Source of the DNA: Spirochaetota bacterium
GTDB lineage: Bacteria; Spirochaetota; UBA4802; JAFGJZ01
Assembly (NCBI GenBank): GCA_023396615.1
Contig: JAEWVM010000184.1
Coordinates: 1-24,055 of the forward strand
Length of the DNA: 24,055 nt
Direction: 5' to 3'
Positions 1 to 7,896 of this stretch are shown here, piece after piece; position 1 is the first letter of the stretch, and each line of letters begins with the position of its first letter. The notes below the pieces were generated by a model that saw nothing but the letters and a program-made list of their open reading frames with translations, was not told the DNA's origin and ran no database searches. The position numbers and the translations under genes are program-made.

Positions 1-957
1 CGCGTCGGTATGAATCCCTTTGGCAAAATTCTCGGCAATCATCTTTCCGAAAACTGAAAGCATCTCTTCAGGAACTCCGGCAGATAGAACTCTTCTTCCG
101 AATCCTATAGCCGTCAAAGCGCGAAGATCGATACTTTTTGAATACTTCTTTGAAATAATTTCTTTCGAACGCATGCTCGCCCTGAAATCAATCTGGGAAA
201 GAGATTCTCCGGCAGAAAATTTCGCAAGATGAAGAAAAGATTCCGTACGCAGTTTAGACAGTCTTCTCACAGGCGTCAGTTTATTCAGGTCATCCGATTT
301 TGGAATTTTCTTGCCTGCAAAAACAGCAAATGATGAGCTTAGAACAGCAAGTTCAGGCAGAATTAAAACTGCTTTCTTTCTCCATGGAAAAATGAGATTA
401 TATGGATATTTGAGCGCAATATAACCGAATAGATTTGAATCTTTATCATAACCTCTGAGAGCAAACGAAACATCTACGTCAAATGAGAGTATTTTTCCGG
501 GATGATATGAAAACTGCTTTGCTTCCGGTTTAATTCTCAAATAACAGCTGTCACTTCCCTCAATGTAATAATTGAAATATTTTGCAAGAAATGAAAAACG
601 CCTAATTTTAACCTCAGCCGACAATGTTTCATTTATTCCGACAAAAGCAATTCTTGCATGAGAATATTTCAGATTTATGCCGCCGATTCCGCTAAGCTTC
701 ACAAAAAGAGAAAGCAGAATGCCTTGAATAAATCCGAAAACAATCATTACGGCGGCAACTTTCAGCCATAATTCCGGCGGAAGAAAAAAACACACCCCGG
801 CAGATATTAATACAGCAAAAGAGAAATATTTCATCGAAATTATTATTCTGCTTCTGTAAAGAATAACAGAAAATACTAAAATCAGCGCTAAAAGAGCAAG
901 GCTGATTAAAAGAGTCGAAAGAGTTATTATACCCTGGGCATACAGTTCATAGAACAT
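1..957 (-). CDS. DUF58-like membrane protein, 3' end cut by window edge
   Basis: Translating the minus strand from the ATG at 957 gives 319 codons open to the window edge, so the C-terminus is missing. The first ~90 residues hold about three hydrophobic segments (roughly 10-33, 44-60, 66-88). A beta-rich middle follows, and near residues 248-275 there is FSAGESLSQIDFRASMRSKE, which matches the conserved DUF58 segment (GD..R.I.W..SAR) with Phe in place of the usual Trp. DUF58 proteins carry a von Willebrand A-like fold and are typically encoded beside MoxR ATPases, probably as clients or partners. The ATG follows the moxR stop directly (TGAATG), so the two should be translationally coupled. 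I do not see the D-x-S-x-S metal site expected after the DUF58 motif, but the domain is truncated here. The family call rests on one motif plus context. Confidence 0.72.
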   Translation of the reverse strand, partial: MFYELYAQGIITLSTLLISLALLALILVFSVILYRSRIIISMKYFSFAVLISAGVCFFLPPELWLKVAAVMIVFGFIQGILLSLFVKLSGIGGINLKYSHARIAFVGINETLSAEVKIRRFSFLAKYFNYYIEGSDSCYLRIKPEAKQFSYHPGKILSFDVDVSFALRGYDKDSNLFGYIALKYPYNLIFPWRKKAVLILPELAVLSSSFAVFAGKKIPKSDDLNKLTPVRRLSKLRTESFLHLAKFSAGESLSQIDFRASMRSKEIISKKYSKSIDLRALTAIGFGRRVLSAGVPEEMLSVFGKMIAENFAKGIHTDA

Positions 958-1923
958 TCAGCGCGGAACCTCAACAGACTCAAGAATTCTTTTAACGTTT
1001 TCACCTGAAGATTCTATCTCAAGACCAAATGAATCAACCGGTTTTATTCTGTGAGAAAGAACAGGAAGCGCGATCTTTTTTATGTCATCAAAGTCAACAT
1101 AATCTCTTCCGTCAAACACTGCAACAGCTCCGCCGATAGACAGCAAATTGAACAGCGCACGCGAGCTTGCTCCATAACGAAGAAGCTCATCATCCCTTGT
1201 TTTTCTTACAATTGATGTCGTATACGAAATCAGTTCGTCTGAAAATGTCAGAGCCTTGAAATCCTTTTGCCACATTGCAATCAAATCATCTCTTTTTGCA
1301 AAGGGTTTAATCTTTGAAACATCGATCGGAATTTCATTCGAAAGATATTTCTTAGCCAGATTAATTTCATTTTCTTCGCTGAGATATCCGACACGAAGAA
1401 CAAGAGAAAAACGGTCGATTTCGGCTTCAGGCAACGGATAAGTTCCCTCCATTTCTCGCGGATTCTCAGTTGCAAGAACCCAGAAACGCTCATCAAGCTG
1501 ATAATCCTTTCCTTCAACAGATACTATTCTTTCTTCCATAGCCTCAAGAAGTGCACTCTGTGTTCTTGCGGGCGAACGGTTTATTTCATCAGCAATAAAT
1601 ATATCGCAAAATACCGGACCGGGAATAAACTTCAAACTGATTCCCTTGTCATCTCCGCTTTTTGAAACAGGAAGCATATAACCGGTAATATCAGACGGCA
1701 TCAAATCGGGAGTAAACTGAACACGTTTTGTTTTCTTCCCGAGAAGAGCTCCCATTACTTTTACCGCAGATGTTTTGGCAACCCCCGGAGGACCCTCAAG
1801 AAGAACATGGCCCTTCGTCAGATAACCGGCAAGCAGCATCTCGCCTAGAAGAGCATCATCAGTTATATATTCATGAAATCTTTCAATTAAATCTCGGTAA
1901 ACAGTTGCCTTACTTTTTTTCAT
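958..1923 (-). CDS. MoxR-family AAA+ ATPase
   Basis: A complete 321-residue protein of normal MoxR length. Walker A is GPPGVAKT (residues 44-51), Walker B is IFIADEIN (108-115), sensor 1 is LATENP (150-155), and the family signature GTYPLPEAEIDRF follows (about 160-172). The C-terminal lid contains the usual YGASSRA segment. MoxR ATPases act as cytoplasmic chaperone-like remodelers that work with vWA/DUF58-type partners, often at the membrane. Its start overlaps the stop of the DUF4350 gene (ATGA at 1923-1920) and the DUF58-like gene follows directly, so it sits near the end of the RDD-SpoIIM-DUF4129-DUF4350 operon. Family assignment is firm; the substrate is unknown. Confidence 0.95.
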   Translation of the reverse strand: MKKSKATVYRDLIERFHEYITDDALLGEMLLAGYLTKGHVLLEGPPGVAKTSAVKVMGALLGKKTKRVQFTPDLMPSDITGYMLPVSKSGDDKGISLKFIPGPVFCDIFIADEINRSPARTQSALLEAMEERIVSVEGKDYQLDERFWVLATENPREMEGTYPLPEAEIDRFSLVLRVGYLSEENEINLAKKYLSNEIPIDVSKIKPFAKRDDLIAMWQKDFKALTFSDELISYTTSIVRKTRDDELLRYGASSRALFNLLSIGGAVAVFDGRDYVDFDDIKKIALPVLSHRIKPVDSFGLEIESSGENVKRILESVEVPR

Positions 1924-3164
1924 TTAATCTCCTCTTTCATTCGCTTTAAATATTTTTCAGCCTGAACAAACTGCGCCGCAAATCGCGCCTTTGCGTCATT
2001 TTTAATAAACGGCTCAATTGCAGAATAGTCATATCTTTTTATTCTGTCTTCAAATTTAACTCTGCGTAATACTTCAATCGGAACTCCGCTGCGTACAAAA
2101 AATATAATTCCGCAGAAAATAAAGATTACGGCGATTATTATAGCATAAAAAGCCGATGACGAAAATATACTCATCGATGAATCGATGCCCGTTGTAAGAT
2201 GCTCAAACGTATAAACCTGCCGGTTCTTTGAACCCAGAACGGCAAATATTCTCTCCATAAACACAATACCGGAAGAAATAATTTCAGGCGATCCTTGTTT
2301 TGCAATGGGTTTCGCATTTTGCATTTCGGCAAAATCTGACTTGTCCGATTCATCTTTGATCGCCGATGTATCAACACCGCTTTTTTCAAGGATATCAATC
2401 ATATCAACATCGTTGAATGTAAGCTCTTTTTTTTCTCCGTTAAAACAAGGCAGAACAGAAAACAACCAATATATACATCCGCCGTTCCATTCCGCTCTTT
2501 GCATTTTTGAAAGAGCGACGTTTCCTTCCGGGCTTTTCAGCAAAGGAGTAAAAGGATATGTCTTCATGAAACGCTGAAGCGAAAAATATTTATCGATACG
2601 CAAAGCCGTTCTCTGAAAATTATATATTCTTCCTGCCGCGGTCGGGAAAAAGTATTCCGGTTCAGAAATAAAAATGTTTTTATAATCCGCTCTAGCCTTG
2701 TCGTCATAATTTATTTTAGCGGCTTTCAAAAATTTTTTTGTATTTGTAAAACTGTCTATATCGGGAGTAATAAGAAATACGACTCCCCCGCGGCCCACAT
2801 ACTTTAAAAGCTCTTCGGACTCAGTTTCATTCCACTCTTTTTGCGGATTCAATATTATAACTGAGGTTTTAATATTATCTTTTATTTTGCCGTTTGATTC
2901 GGTATCCGGATACCATGGAAGATAATGCTGATTGAGATTATATTTTTTCTTCAATGCCGCGAATATCGCGGAATATCCGAACCGTGAATCGCTGTAAAAA
3001 GATGTTTCCTCACTATACCATCTTAGTGCACTGACTTCACGCGGCATTTCCGCTTTTTCTTTAACCATGCCTTTTTCAGCAGCAATATAAAGAGCTATGC
3101 CCGCGGCAAAAATTATCACCGACGCAATCAGATAATGTCTTGTTGTTGAAAATAGATTTTTCAT
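1920..3164 (-). CDS. DUF4350-domain membrane protein
   Basis: 414 residues with an N-terminal membrane segment (about 11-29), a long soluble part presumably outside the cytoplasm, and a second membrane segment near 337-358 followed by a charged cytoplasmic tail of about 55 residues. The RWYSEETSFYSDSRFGYSAI stretch (48-67), then SVIILNP (101-107) and KYVGRGGVVFLITPD (121-135), match the DUF4350 pattern, a GATase-like/ThuA-like fold between membrane anchors. DUF4350 genes regularly lie between DUF4129 and MoxR genes, exactly as here. It overlaps the DUF4129 gene upstream and moxR downstream by 4 bases each. No enzymatic function can be assigned. Confidence 0.8.
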   Translation of the reverse strand: MKNLFSTTRHYLIASVIIFAAGIALYIAAEKGMVKEKAEMPREVSALRWYSEETSFYSDSRFGYSAIFAALKKKYNLNQHYLPWYPDTESNGKIKDNIKTSVIILNPQKEWNETESEELLKYVGRGGVVFLITPDIDSFTNTKKFLKAAKINYDDKARADYKNIFISEPEYFFPTAAGRIYNFQRTALRIDKYFSLQRFMKTYPFTPLLKSPEGNVALSKMQRAEWNGGCIYWLFSVLPCFNGEKKELTFNDVDMIDILEKSGVDTSAIKDESDKSDFAEMQNAKPIAKQGSPEIISSGIVFMERIFAVLGSKNRQVYTFEHLTTGIDSSMSIFSSSAFYAIIIAVIFIFCGIIFFVRSGVPIEVLRRVKFEDRIKRYDYSAIEPFIKNDAKARFAAQFVQAEKYLKRMKEEIK

Positions 3165-3757
3165 TTGACCGACTTTATCCGCCTGCTTCTATTTTTTTTA
3201 ATTTCAGGGTAAGTATCAGAGGCATATTTTTCAGCTGATTCAAATGAAACAATATCAGCCGGTTCTTTTTTATGAATAACTCTTCCGTAAACATCAAGAA
3301 TCATATCATCTGAAACTGCCTCATTTCCGAATATAAGTTCACGGAAAGTTTTGCCGCCGAGATGATATAGCTGTGAAACAGATTTGATCAACAGACGCAT
3401 CGCCTCTGAATAATTGCCTTGTCTAAAAAGAATTAAATAATCGTATTCATTTATTTTTTTCTTTTTTCGGAAAAAGATTCTGCGATAAACATCAGCAATA
3501 TCTCTGCGGAAATATTTGATTACAAAAAACAAAATCACGCCGATTAAAAGAATAAAGAAACCATAAAACACAAAATTCTTCGCAAGCGTAATATCCGGAA
3601 TATTGTCAAAAATGTGAAACAATTTCGCAAGTTTATCGAATATCTTTTCAAAAAAATTCCCTAAAAAATCAGGAATCTTCACAGAATCAAAAGACTGAAT
3701 CTTTGACAGTTCAGTCTCCCAAAGTCCCGCGAGCTCAGAATTATTCTGCTGAGGCAT
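3161..3757 (-). CDS. DUF4129-domain membrane protein
   Basis: 198 residues: a hydrophilic N-terminal part (1-60), one strong transmembrane helix (62-83), then a basic linker and a DUF4129-type C-terminal domain (about 104-182). The helical signature YDYLILFRQGNYSEAMRLLI, followed by YHLGGKTFRELI, corresponds to the TPR-like 'A...L...L...G...T..EL' pattern of DUF4129. This family is found next to MoxR/DUF58/transglutaminase genes. An SD-like GAGGAAA lies 5' of the ATG. The gene overlaps the preceding multi-pass membrane gene by 17 bases and the DUF4350 gene by 4. It is probably a structural subunit of the same membrane assembly; that role is inferred. Confidence 0.75.
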   Translation of the reverse strand: MPQQNNSELAGLWETELSKIQSFDSVKIPDFLGNFFEKIFDKLAKLFHIFDNIPDITLAKNFVFYGFFILLIGVILFFVIKYFRRDIADVYRRIFFRKKKKINEYDYLILFRQGNYSEAMRLLIKSVSQLYHLGGKTFRELIFGNEAVSDDMILDVYGRVIHKKEPADIVSFESAEKYASDTYPEIKKNRSRRIKSVK

Positions 3758-4760
3758 TCTTTATTTCCTCTAGGTATGGATAATTTCCGAAGTAAAGATT
3801 TTCAATTGTATAAATTGTCTGAAAGGAAAAAGAATATATAGCGAATAAAATCAAAACTAACATATTAATCGCAAAAATCAATCCCGTTGATAAATAACCG
3901 AAAACACTTTTATCTGGCATCAATGCTCCTATAATAATCAATATTATAGAAACAAGCCCAAGGCCCATCATAAAACCAAATGCTGAAACAAAATTAATCA
4001 GAACAATCCTCCAATAATTACCGCCGAATATACCGCCTCTTTTACTTCCGCATGCTTTAAAAGGAATAAGAAATGATAATTTAATACACCTTATAGGATA
4101 CAATTTCCGAAAAACAGAAAGAATCATGACCTGAGAAATAAATGGCATTAAGAGATATTGCAAAACCATGGAAGCTAACTGGAATACTAATTGCAATAAT
4201 GGCATTATAAAAGGTGTTAAGCCAGATAATAATGAAAAGAAAACTAAAATGCCTACTATCACCATTAGTGGAATTGAAATAACAATAGCTATAAACATCG
4301 CTAAAACGTAACTATTTACTCCGAACATAATTATATACTGTATAAAATTTCTAATCTTCAAGCCTGAAAAAGCTTCGCTTTTTTTAATGTACGAGTAAAA
4401 GACATAGTATAAAGCTAGATATACAATAGGCATCATAATTATAAAATACATATATGCAAAAATAAACTTTTTAGAACCCTTCAGGAATAAACTGAATAAT
4501 TCACTATAAGCTCCCCCTACCGACTTAGAGGTATCAGATATAAATGCTACAATTTTTTCTCCCAAAAAGTAGTTAATTAAGTATTCCATTCCTGCTGCGG
4601 CAAGCACCGCCGAAATAGTCATAATTACTATAAGATTATAATTGCTCTTAATAATTCTAGGTACATGTTTAAAAGCTGACGTAAACATATCACTGACATT
4701 ATTCACCCTTGCCGGTTTATCAAACCCGATATTATCGTTTTCTATTCTTAATTCCTGCAT
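3741..4760 (-). CDS. multi-pass integral membrane protein of unknown family
   Basis: About 339 residues with roughly six hydrophobic stretches and a hydrophilic N-terminus; no catalytic motif is visible. I prefer the ATG at 4760 because GGAG lies nine bases upstream (4770-4773). The in-frame ATG at 4775 has no SD and would lengthen the overlap with the SpoIIM gene from 29 to 44 bases. The gene sits inside the RDD-SpoIIM-DUF4129-DUF4350-MoxR operon, overlapping both neighbours, so it is likely a component of that membrane system. By hand count several 60-base lines have only 13-18 G+C (22-30 %), mostly lower than nearby genes. It could be a divergent member of a membrane family usually found in this cluster. 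I do not recognise it. Confidence 0.72.
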   Translation of the reverse strand: MQELRIENDNIGFDKPARVNNVSDMFTSAFKHVPRIIKSNYNLIVIMTISAVLAAAGMEYLINYFLGEKIVAFISDTSKSVGGAYSELFSLFLKGSKKFIFAYMYFIIMMPIVYLALYYVFYSYIKKSEAFSGLKIRNFIQYIIMFGVNSYVLAMFIAIVISIPLMVIVGILVFFSLLSGLTPFIMPLLQLVFQLASMVLQYLLMPFISQVMILSVFRKLYPIRCIKLSFLIPFKACGSKRGGIFGGNYWRIVLINFVSAFGFMMGLGLVSIILIIIGALMPDKSVFGYLSTGLIFAINMLVLILFAIYSFSFQTIYTIENLYFGNYPYLEEIKNASAE

Positions 4761-5766
4761 ACAAGTAAACTCCATGATGAATAATAAAATATATACCGAA
4801 AAGCATGAGACCTGTAATCAAAGCTTCCGTAATAGCTTTTGTGTGAGCCATGCGTTTTCCCATCGCCGGCGAAATCTGGCTTTCAACAACTCCGCAGACA
4901 AAAAGCCACATAAAAAATATTAAAAGAGAATTAATTCCTTTCCAGAATTCTTCAGCAAAATATGACAACTTACTGCCTTTGGGAACGAAGAAAAAAGATA
5001 ATCCGGTCTTCATTCCAATGGCGGAAGCAAAAATAATAATCGAAATTTCAAGAATTCCATGATTTAAAACAAACTGAACAAGATTAAGCGCCATCGAAAA
5101 CTTATGCGTAGCGGCCATTATGCTTCCGAGATGCCATCCGTTAAAAACAGCTATGAAAATGCTGGGAATTCCGAGGACTATTCCGTAACAAAAGGCTTTC
5201 AAAGTCACCAGAATATTATTTACAATTATGCCGACACCGCCGGAAACCGGATCCTCAGACAATACATTCGTCCAAAGTTCTCCCCGTGAAAGATTTTCCT
5301 GAATATGCTGCGGCAGAAAAAACTCTCCGTAATGAGTAAAAAGAGAAGTCGAAGCAAATGCGGCCAATGCGGCTGACGTAAAAAGAACTGCAAACATAAG
5401 AATCCACGGAAACGCGGAACTCATTGTATCGTGATGAATGCGGAGTCTTCTTATAAAAAATGAAAAGAAAATGTGCCTTTTATTAACACAGAAAGAACCC
5501 GTTTTATCGTGATAAAGTACGGCATTTGAATCTCTGTATCCGGTTTTAAAAAACGAAATTACCGTTTTTACATACATCTTATATCTTTCAGAGATAGTTC
5601 CGTGAGCAAAATACCGAGATCTGATGAATGAGATATCTGATGCTGTTGAATCAATTTTCTTCCAGAAAGAAAAAAAAGAATTTAAATCACGCAGCTTCTT
5701 GCGTGAAGATTTCGGATCGACAAGAACTGGACGGCGCGAAAGAAATTTATTCAGCGGCTCACCCAT
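4732..5766 (-). CDS. SpoIIM/DUF95-family membrane protein
   Basis: 344 residues. A basic cytoplasmic N-terminus of about 115 residues with RYFAHGTISERY (51-62) is followed by several transmembrane helices. The segment VNNILVTLKAFCYGIVLGIP (182-201), FNGWHLGSIMA (208-218) and the NHGILE motif (235-240) are typical of stage II sporulation protein M-like proteins; the usual form is PHGxxE, here with Asn in place of Pro. In spore formers SpoIIM joins the peptidoglycan-hydrolysing engulfment complex. Homologues in non-spore-formers, as here, sit beside RDD and MoxR genes and their role is not known. A strong GGAGGAG precedes the ATG, inside the end of the RDD gene (16-base overlap). Confidence 0.87.
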   Translation of the reverse strand: MGEPLNKFLSRRPVLVDPKSSRKKLRDLNSFFSFWKKIDSTASDISFIRSRYFAHGTISERYKMYVKTVISFFKTGYRDSNAVLYHDKTGSFCVNKRHIFFSFFIRRLRIHHDTMSSAFPWILMFAVLFTSAALAAFASTSLFTHYGEFFLPQHIQENLSRGELWTNVLSEDPVSGGVGIIVNNILVTLKAFCYGIVLGIPSIFIAVFNGWHLGSIMAATHKFSMALNLVQFVLNHGILEISIIIFASAIGMKTGLSFFFVPKGSKLSYFAEEFWKGINSLLIFFMWLFVCGVVESQISPAMGKRMAHTKAITEALITGLMLFGIYFIIHHGVYLYAGIKNRKR

Positions 5767-6563
5767 TGGACTCCTCCTCTGTCAAGTGCCTCGGAAAAAT
5801 CCTCAAGAATTTTCTTATTCCGCAAAACCGCGTCATCACCTTCAGTCATAAATCTGTTCTTCATTGGCGGAATATTATCCGTAAGAACCTTGATTATTTT
5901 TGAAACAGTATAGGTCTCGGAATGATTACCTGAAATGATCTGCGGTATCATGGAAAGATAGTACCTTTGCCAGAGGATCGCCTTTGCCTGATATCTGAAA
6001 TCAAGAACAAAAGCTCCTTTAGTAGAATTCAGATCAGGCATGCGCAGTCTTTTCGATCGCATGTTCTTTACAACCGTCGAACACAAAATATCATAAAATG
6101 TCTGTCTTCGCGGTGTTGCGAGAATAAAAATAACCCCGAACATCGATTCTATATCCCGCAGAATCGCCCTCATAAATATCTGATAGAAAGACGGTCTTTC
6201 TCCATTTTCACTGATTATACTTAATCCGCATATAAGCTTGCCCGGAGAACGTCCTTTTAAAAAATATTCAGTCAATGTTACAGGAAATAAAAATATTGCA
6301 TAAGCAACAAAAACCAATATTGAAATGATGATGGTCATGGCAATTTCACCAAGGTCATTTCCTGATGAAGATTCGGATGAAATTGAATCAGATGCGGATG
6401 CAAGTGAATCCCATATTCCGAGTTTTTGAAGAAATATTACAAGCCATATTAAGAGAAGCCAGAATATTCCAAGAAATATTCTGTCGAGAATATAAGCACA
6501 CCCTCGAGAGAAAATCGAAGCGGAATCGAGTTCAATCGGATTTCCGAAATGGTCACTGAACAC
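5751..6563 (-). CDS. RDD-family membrane protein
   Basis: 270 residues starting at a GTG (6563-6561) that overlaps the TAG stop of the upstream lipoprotein gene (TAGTG). The RDD domain has Arg20 and Asp27 in the first helix (SRGCAYILDRI), a Ser-rich loop (about 57-68), a second hydrophobic segment (about 76-97), GRSPGK (104-109), RAILRDI (132-138) and RRQTFYDILCSTVV at its end. A hydrophilic C-terminal extension of about 100 residues follows that is not part of the standard domain. RDD proteins are small membrane proteins, some linked to ion exchange. In this gene order they accompany SpoIIM and MoxR. The extension may be a cytoplasmic interaction domain; that is inference. Confidence 0.87.
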   Translation of the reverse strand: MFSDHFGNPIELDSASIFSRGCAYILDRIFLGIFWLLLIWLVIFLQKLGIWDSLASASDSISSESSSGNDLGEIAMTIIISILVFVAYAIFLFPVTLTEYFLKGRSPGKLICGLSIISENGERPSFYQIFMRAILRDIESMFGVIFILATPRRQTFYDILCSTVVKNMRSKRLRMPDLNSTKGAFVLDFRYQAKAILWQRYYLSMIPQIISGNHSETYTVSKIIKVLTDNIPPMKNRFMTEGDDAVLRNKKILEDFSEALDRGGVQWVSR

Positions 6564-6982
6564 TAAAATTCCTCTTCAAAGTCGTTTACATTTATTTCAA
6601 TTTCGTCATAGAATTTATAATCAAGACCGTCAAGCTGCATAACCGTTATACGGTAACGGCCTTCTTCAAGCGAATCAATTTCACCGTAATAAATTCCCGA
6701 AGCCGGAAAAACAACACCTTTATCTTTATGAACATCTACCCAAACTGTTTCTTTTTTCTGGATAACAATTCCAAGCTTACGGACTTCTTTTGATTTCGGA
6801 AATTTATAAATCCATTGGATCTTGTCATTGATGGAGAATTCTGCTTCAAAATCTAGTCTGCGGTAACCGTCCATATCGGCAAATTTGTACGCAAATTCGC
6901 CTTTCTCTTTTGAACAGAAAGAAATCAATAGACACATCAGGCACAGCAGTAGTTTAATCGATCTTATACTGATCTTTATCAA
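6563..6982 (-). CDS. small lipoprotein (TTG start)
   Basis: The reading frame is open to 7096, but I place the start at the TTG at 6982. It is preceded by GGGAGG ten bases upstream (6993-6998), and it puts a lipoprotein signal at the very N-terminus (hydrophobic LLLCLMCLLISFC, then SKEKG). The mature protein is about 115 residues, mostly beta-strand in character and rich in Tyr, Lys and Glu, ending NVNDFEEEF. The phrase GIYYGEIDSLEEGRYRITV suggests a small Ig-like or carbohydrate-binding-like beta sandwich. The gene overlaps the small membrane protein upstream by 29 bases and touches the RDD gene (TAGTG). No family is recognised; it may be the envelope-facing lipoprotein of the adjacent MoxR/SpoIIM cluster. 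Confidence 0.68.
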   Translation of the reverse strand: MIKISIRSIKLLLCLMCLLISFCSKEKGEFAYKFADMDGYRRLDFEAEFSINDKIQWIYKFPKSKEVRKLGIVIQKKETVWVDVHKDKGVVFPASGIYYGEIDSLEEGRYRITVMQLDGLDYKFYDEIEINVNDFEEEF

Positions 6983-7166
6983 GCTCGATAATCCTCCCTG
7001 ATCCTGTCTGTCTTGAATAATTAGATTTAGCGAATGATGCTTTTTTTGCATTTTTAGATATTTTCCGAACTGAATAAAACATACGGAAGACTGCATAGGC
7101 GATCTTCAAAAAAAACATAAGCAAAACTACGCCTATAAATATGAGAATAAAAGCTAATAGGCTCAC
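6954..7166 (-). CDS. small single-pass membrane protein
   Basis: 70 residues from a GTG at 7166, just after the pdxJ stop (TGATGTGAG), with GGGG a few bases upstream. Residues 2-26 form one long hydrophobic helix (SLLAFILIFIGVVLLMFFL), followed by a basic stretch (VRKISKNAKKASFAKSNY) and the tail GRIIELDKDQYKID. This layout (helix, basic patch, short acidic 'Y.D' tail) resembles the small DUF4834-like proteins of Bacteroidetes, but I cannot confirm the family. Its end overlaps the next lipoprotein start by 29 bases, so both are likely co-translated. The function is unknown. Confidence 0.65.
   Translation of the reverse strand: MSLLAFILIFIGVVLLMFFLKIAYAVFRMFYSVRKISKNAKKASFAKSNYSRQTGSGRIIELDKDQYKID
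6993..6998 (-). promoter_or_regulatory. ribosome binding site supporting the TTG start at 6982
   Basis: GGGAGG in the minus-strand mRNA, ten bases before the TTG at 6982 and inside the small membrane protein gene. It is the main reason for choosing that start over the far-upstream ATG at 7096, which would place the lipoprotein signal in mid-protein. Confidence 0.55.
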
Positions 7167-7167
7167 A

Positions 7168-7890
7168 TCATCCCCTGTCCAGAATATTTTTCATTTCAAT
7201 GACCGCATTTTCAAGACCAGTGAAAACAGATCTTGAAATTATCGAATGCCCGATATTAAGTTCGTGAAGTTTTTCCATTTTAAGAACGGGAATAACGTTG
7301 GTATAATTCAGACCGTGACCTGCATTCACAATAAGACCCGCAGATGATGCCGCGGATGACGCATCATATAATCGTTTCAGCTCATGATCAATATCACCTG
7401 AATCAGTTTTTAATGAATAGCTTCCGGTATGAAACTCAACATATTCCGCGCCTGTTTTATTTGAAAAATCAATAGTTTTCATATCCGGTTCGATAAAAAG
7501 CGATGATGCGATTCCTGATTGTTTAAAATCCTCAACAAGCGACTTTATTTTTTCAAAATTAGAAACAACATCAAGACCGCCTTCAGTAGTAACTTCCATC
7601 CGTTTCTCAGGTACAATCGTTACCATATAAGGCTTTGCCTTTTTGGCTACGGAAATAACATCATCAGAAAGCGCCATTTCAAGATTGAGCTTGATCGAAA
7701 TACGCTCTTTAATCAGAAAAAGATCAGCATCCTGAATATGTCTTCTGTCTTCCCGAAGGTGAATCGTTATTCCATTTACTCCGCAGCGTTCACAAATAAG
7801 AGCCGCATCGATTACAGAAGGCTCCGAACCGCCTCTTGCCTGCCGAAGAGTTGCAACATGATCAATATTTACGCCTAAAAGAATTCCCAT
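7168..7890 (-). CDS. pdxJ: pyridoxine 5'-phosphate synthase
   Basis: 240 residues, standard PdxJ length. PdxJ condenses 3-amino-2-oxopropyl phosphate with 1-deoxy-xylulose 5-phosphate to make pyridoxine 5'-phosphate, the last ring-forming step of the DXP-dependent vitamin B6 pathway, in the cytoplasm. Diagnostic segments are GVNIDHVATLRQARGG (6-21), HLREDRRHI (44-52, containing the active-site His), Glu71 in LNLEMA, and NAGHGLNYTN with the second catalytic His. GAGG lies four bases before the ATG. It follows the YbbR/CdaR gene by six bases, so it belongs to the folP-cdaA-cdaR unit. Its presence implies de novo B6 synthesis through PdxA/PdxJ. Confidence 0.96.
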   Translation of the reverse strand: MGILLGVNIDHVATLRQARGGSEPSVIDAALICERCGVNGITIHLREDRRHIQDADLFLIKERISIKLNLEMALSDDVISVAKKAKPYMVTIVPEKRMEVTTEGGLDVVSNFEKIKSLVEDFKQSGIASSLFIEPDMKTIDFSNKTGAEYVEFHTGSYSLKTDSGDIDHELKRLYDASSAASSAGLIVNAGHGLNYTNVIPVLKMEKLHELNIGHSIISRSVFTGLENAVIEMKNILDRG

Positions 7891-7896
7891 ACTGCC

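Noticed and set aside
4732..5766. Evidence for sporulation from the SpoIIM homologue
   Set aside because: SpoIIM/DUF95 proteins are widespread in non-spore-formers within MoxR/RDD clusters, and no other sporulation gene is present; the surroundings look diderm.
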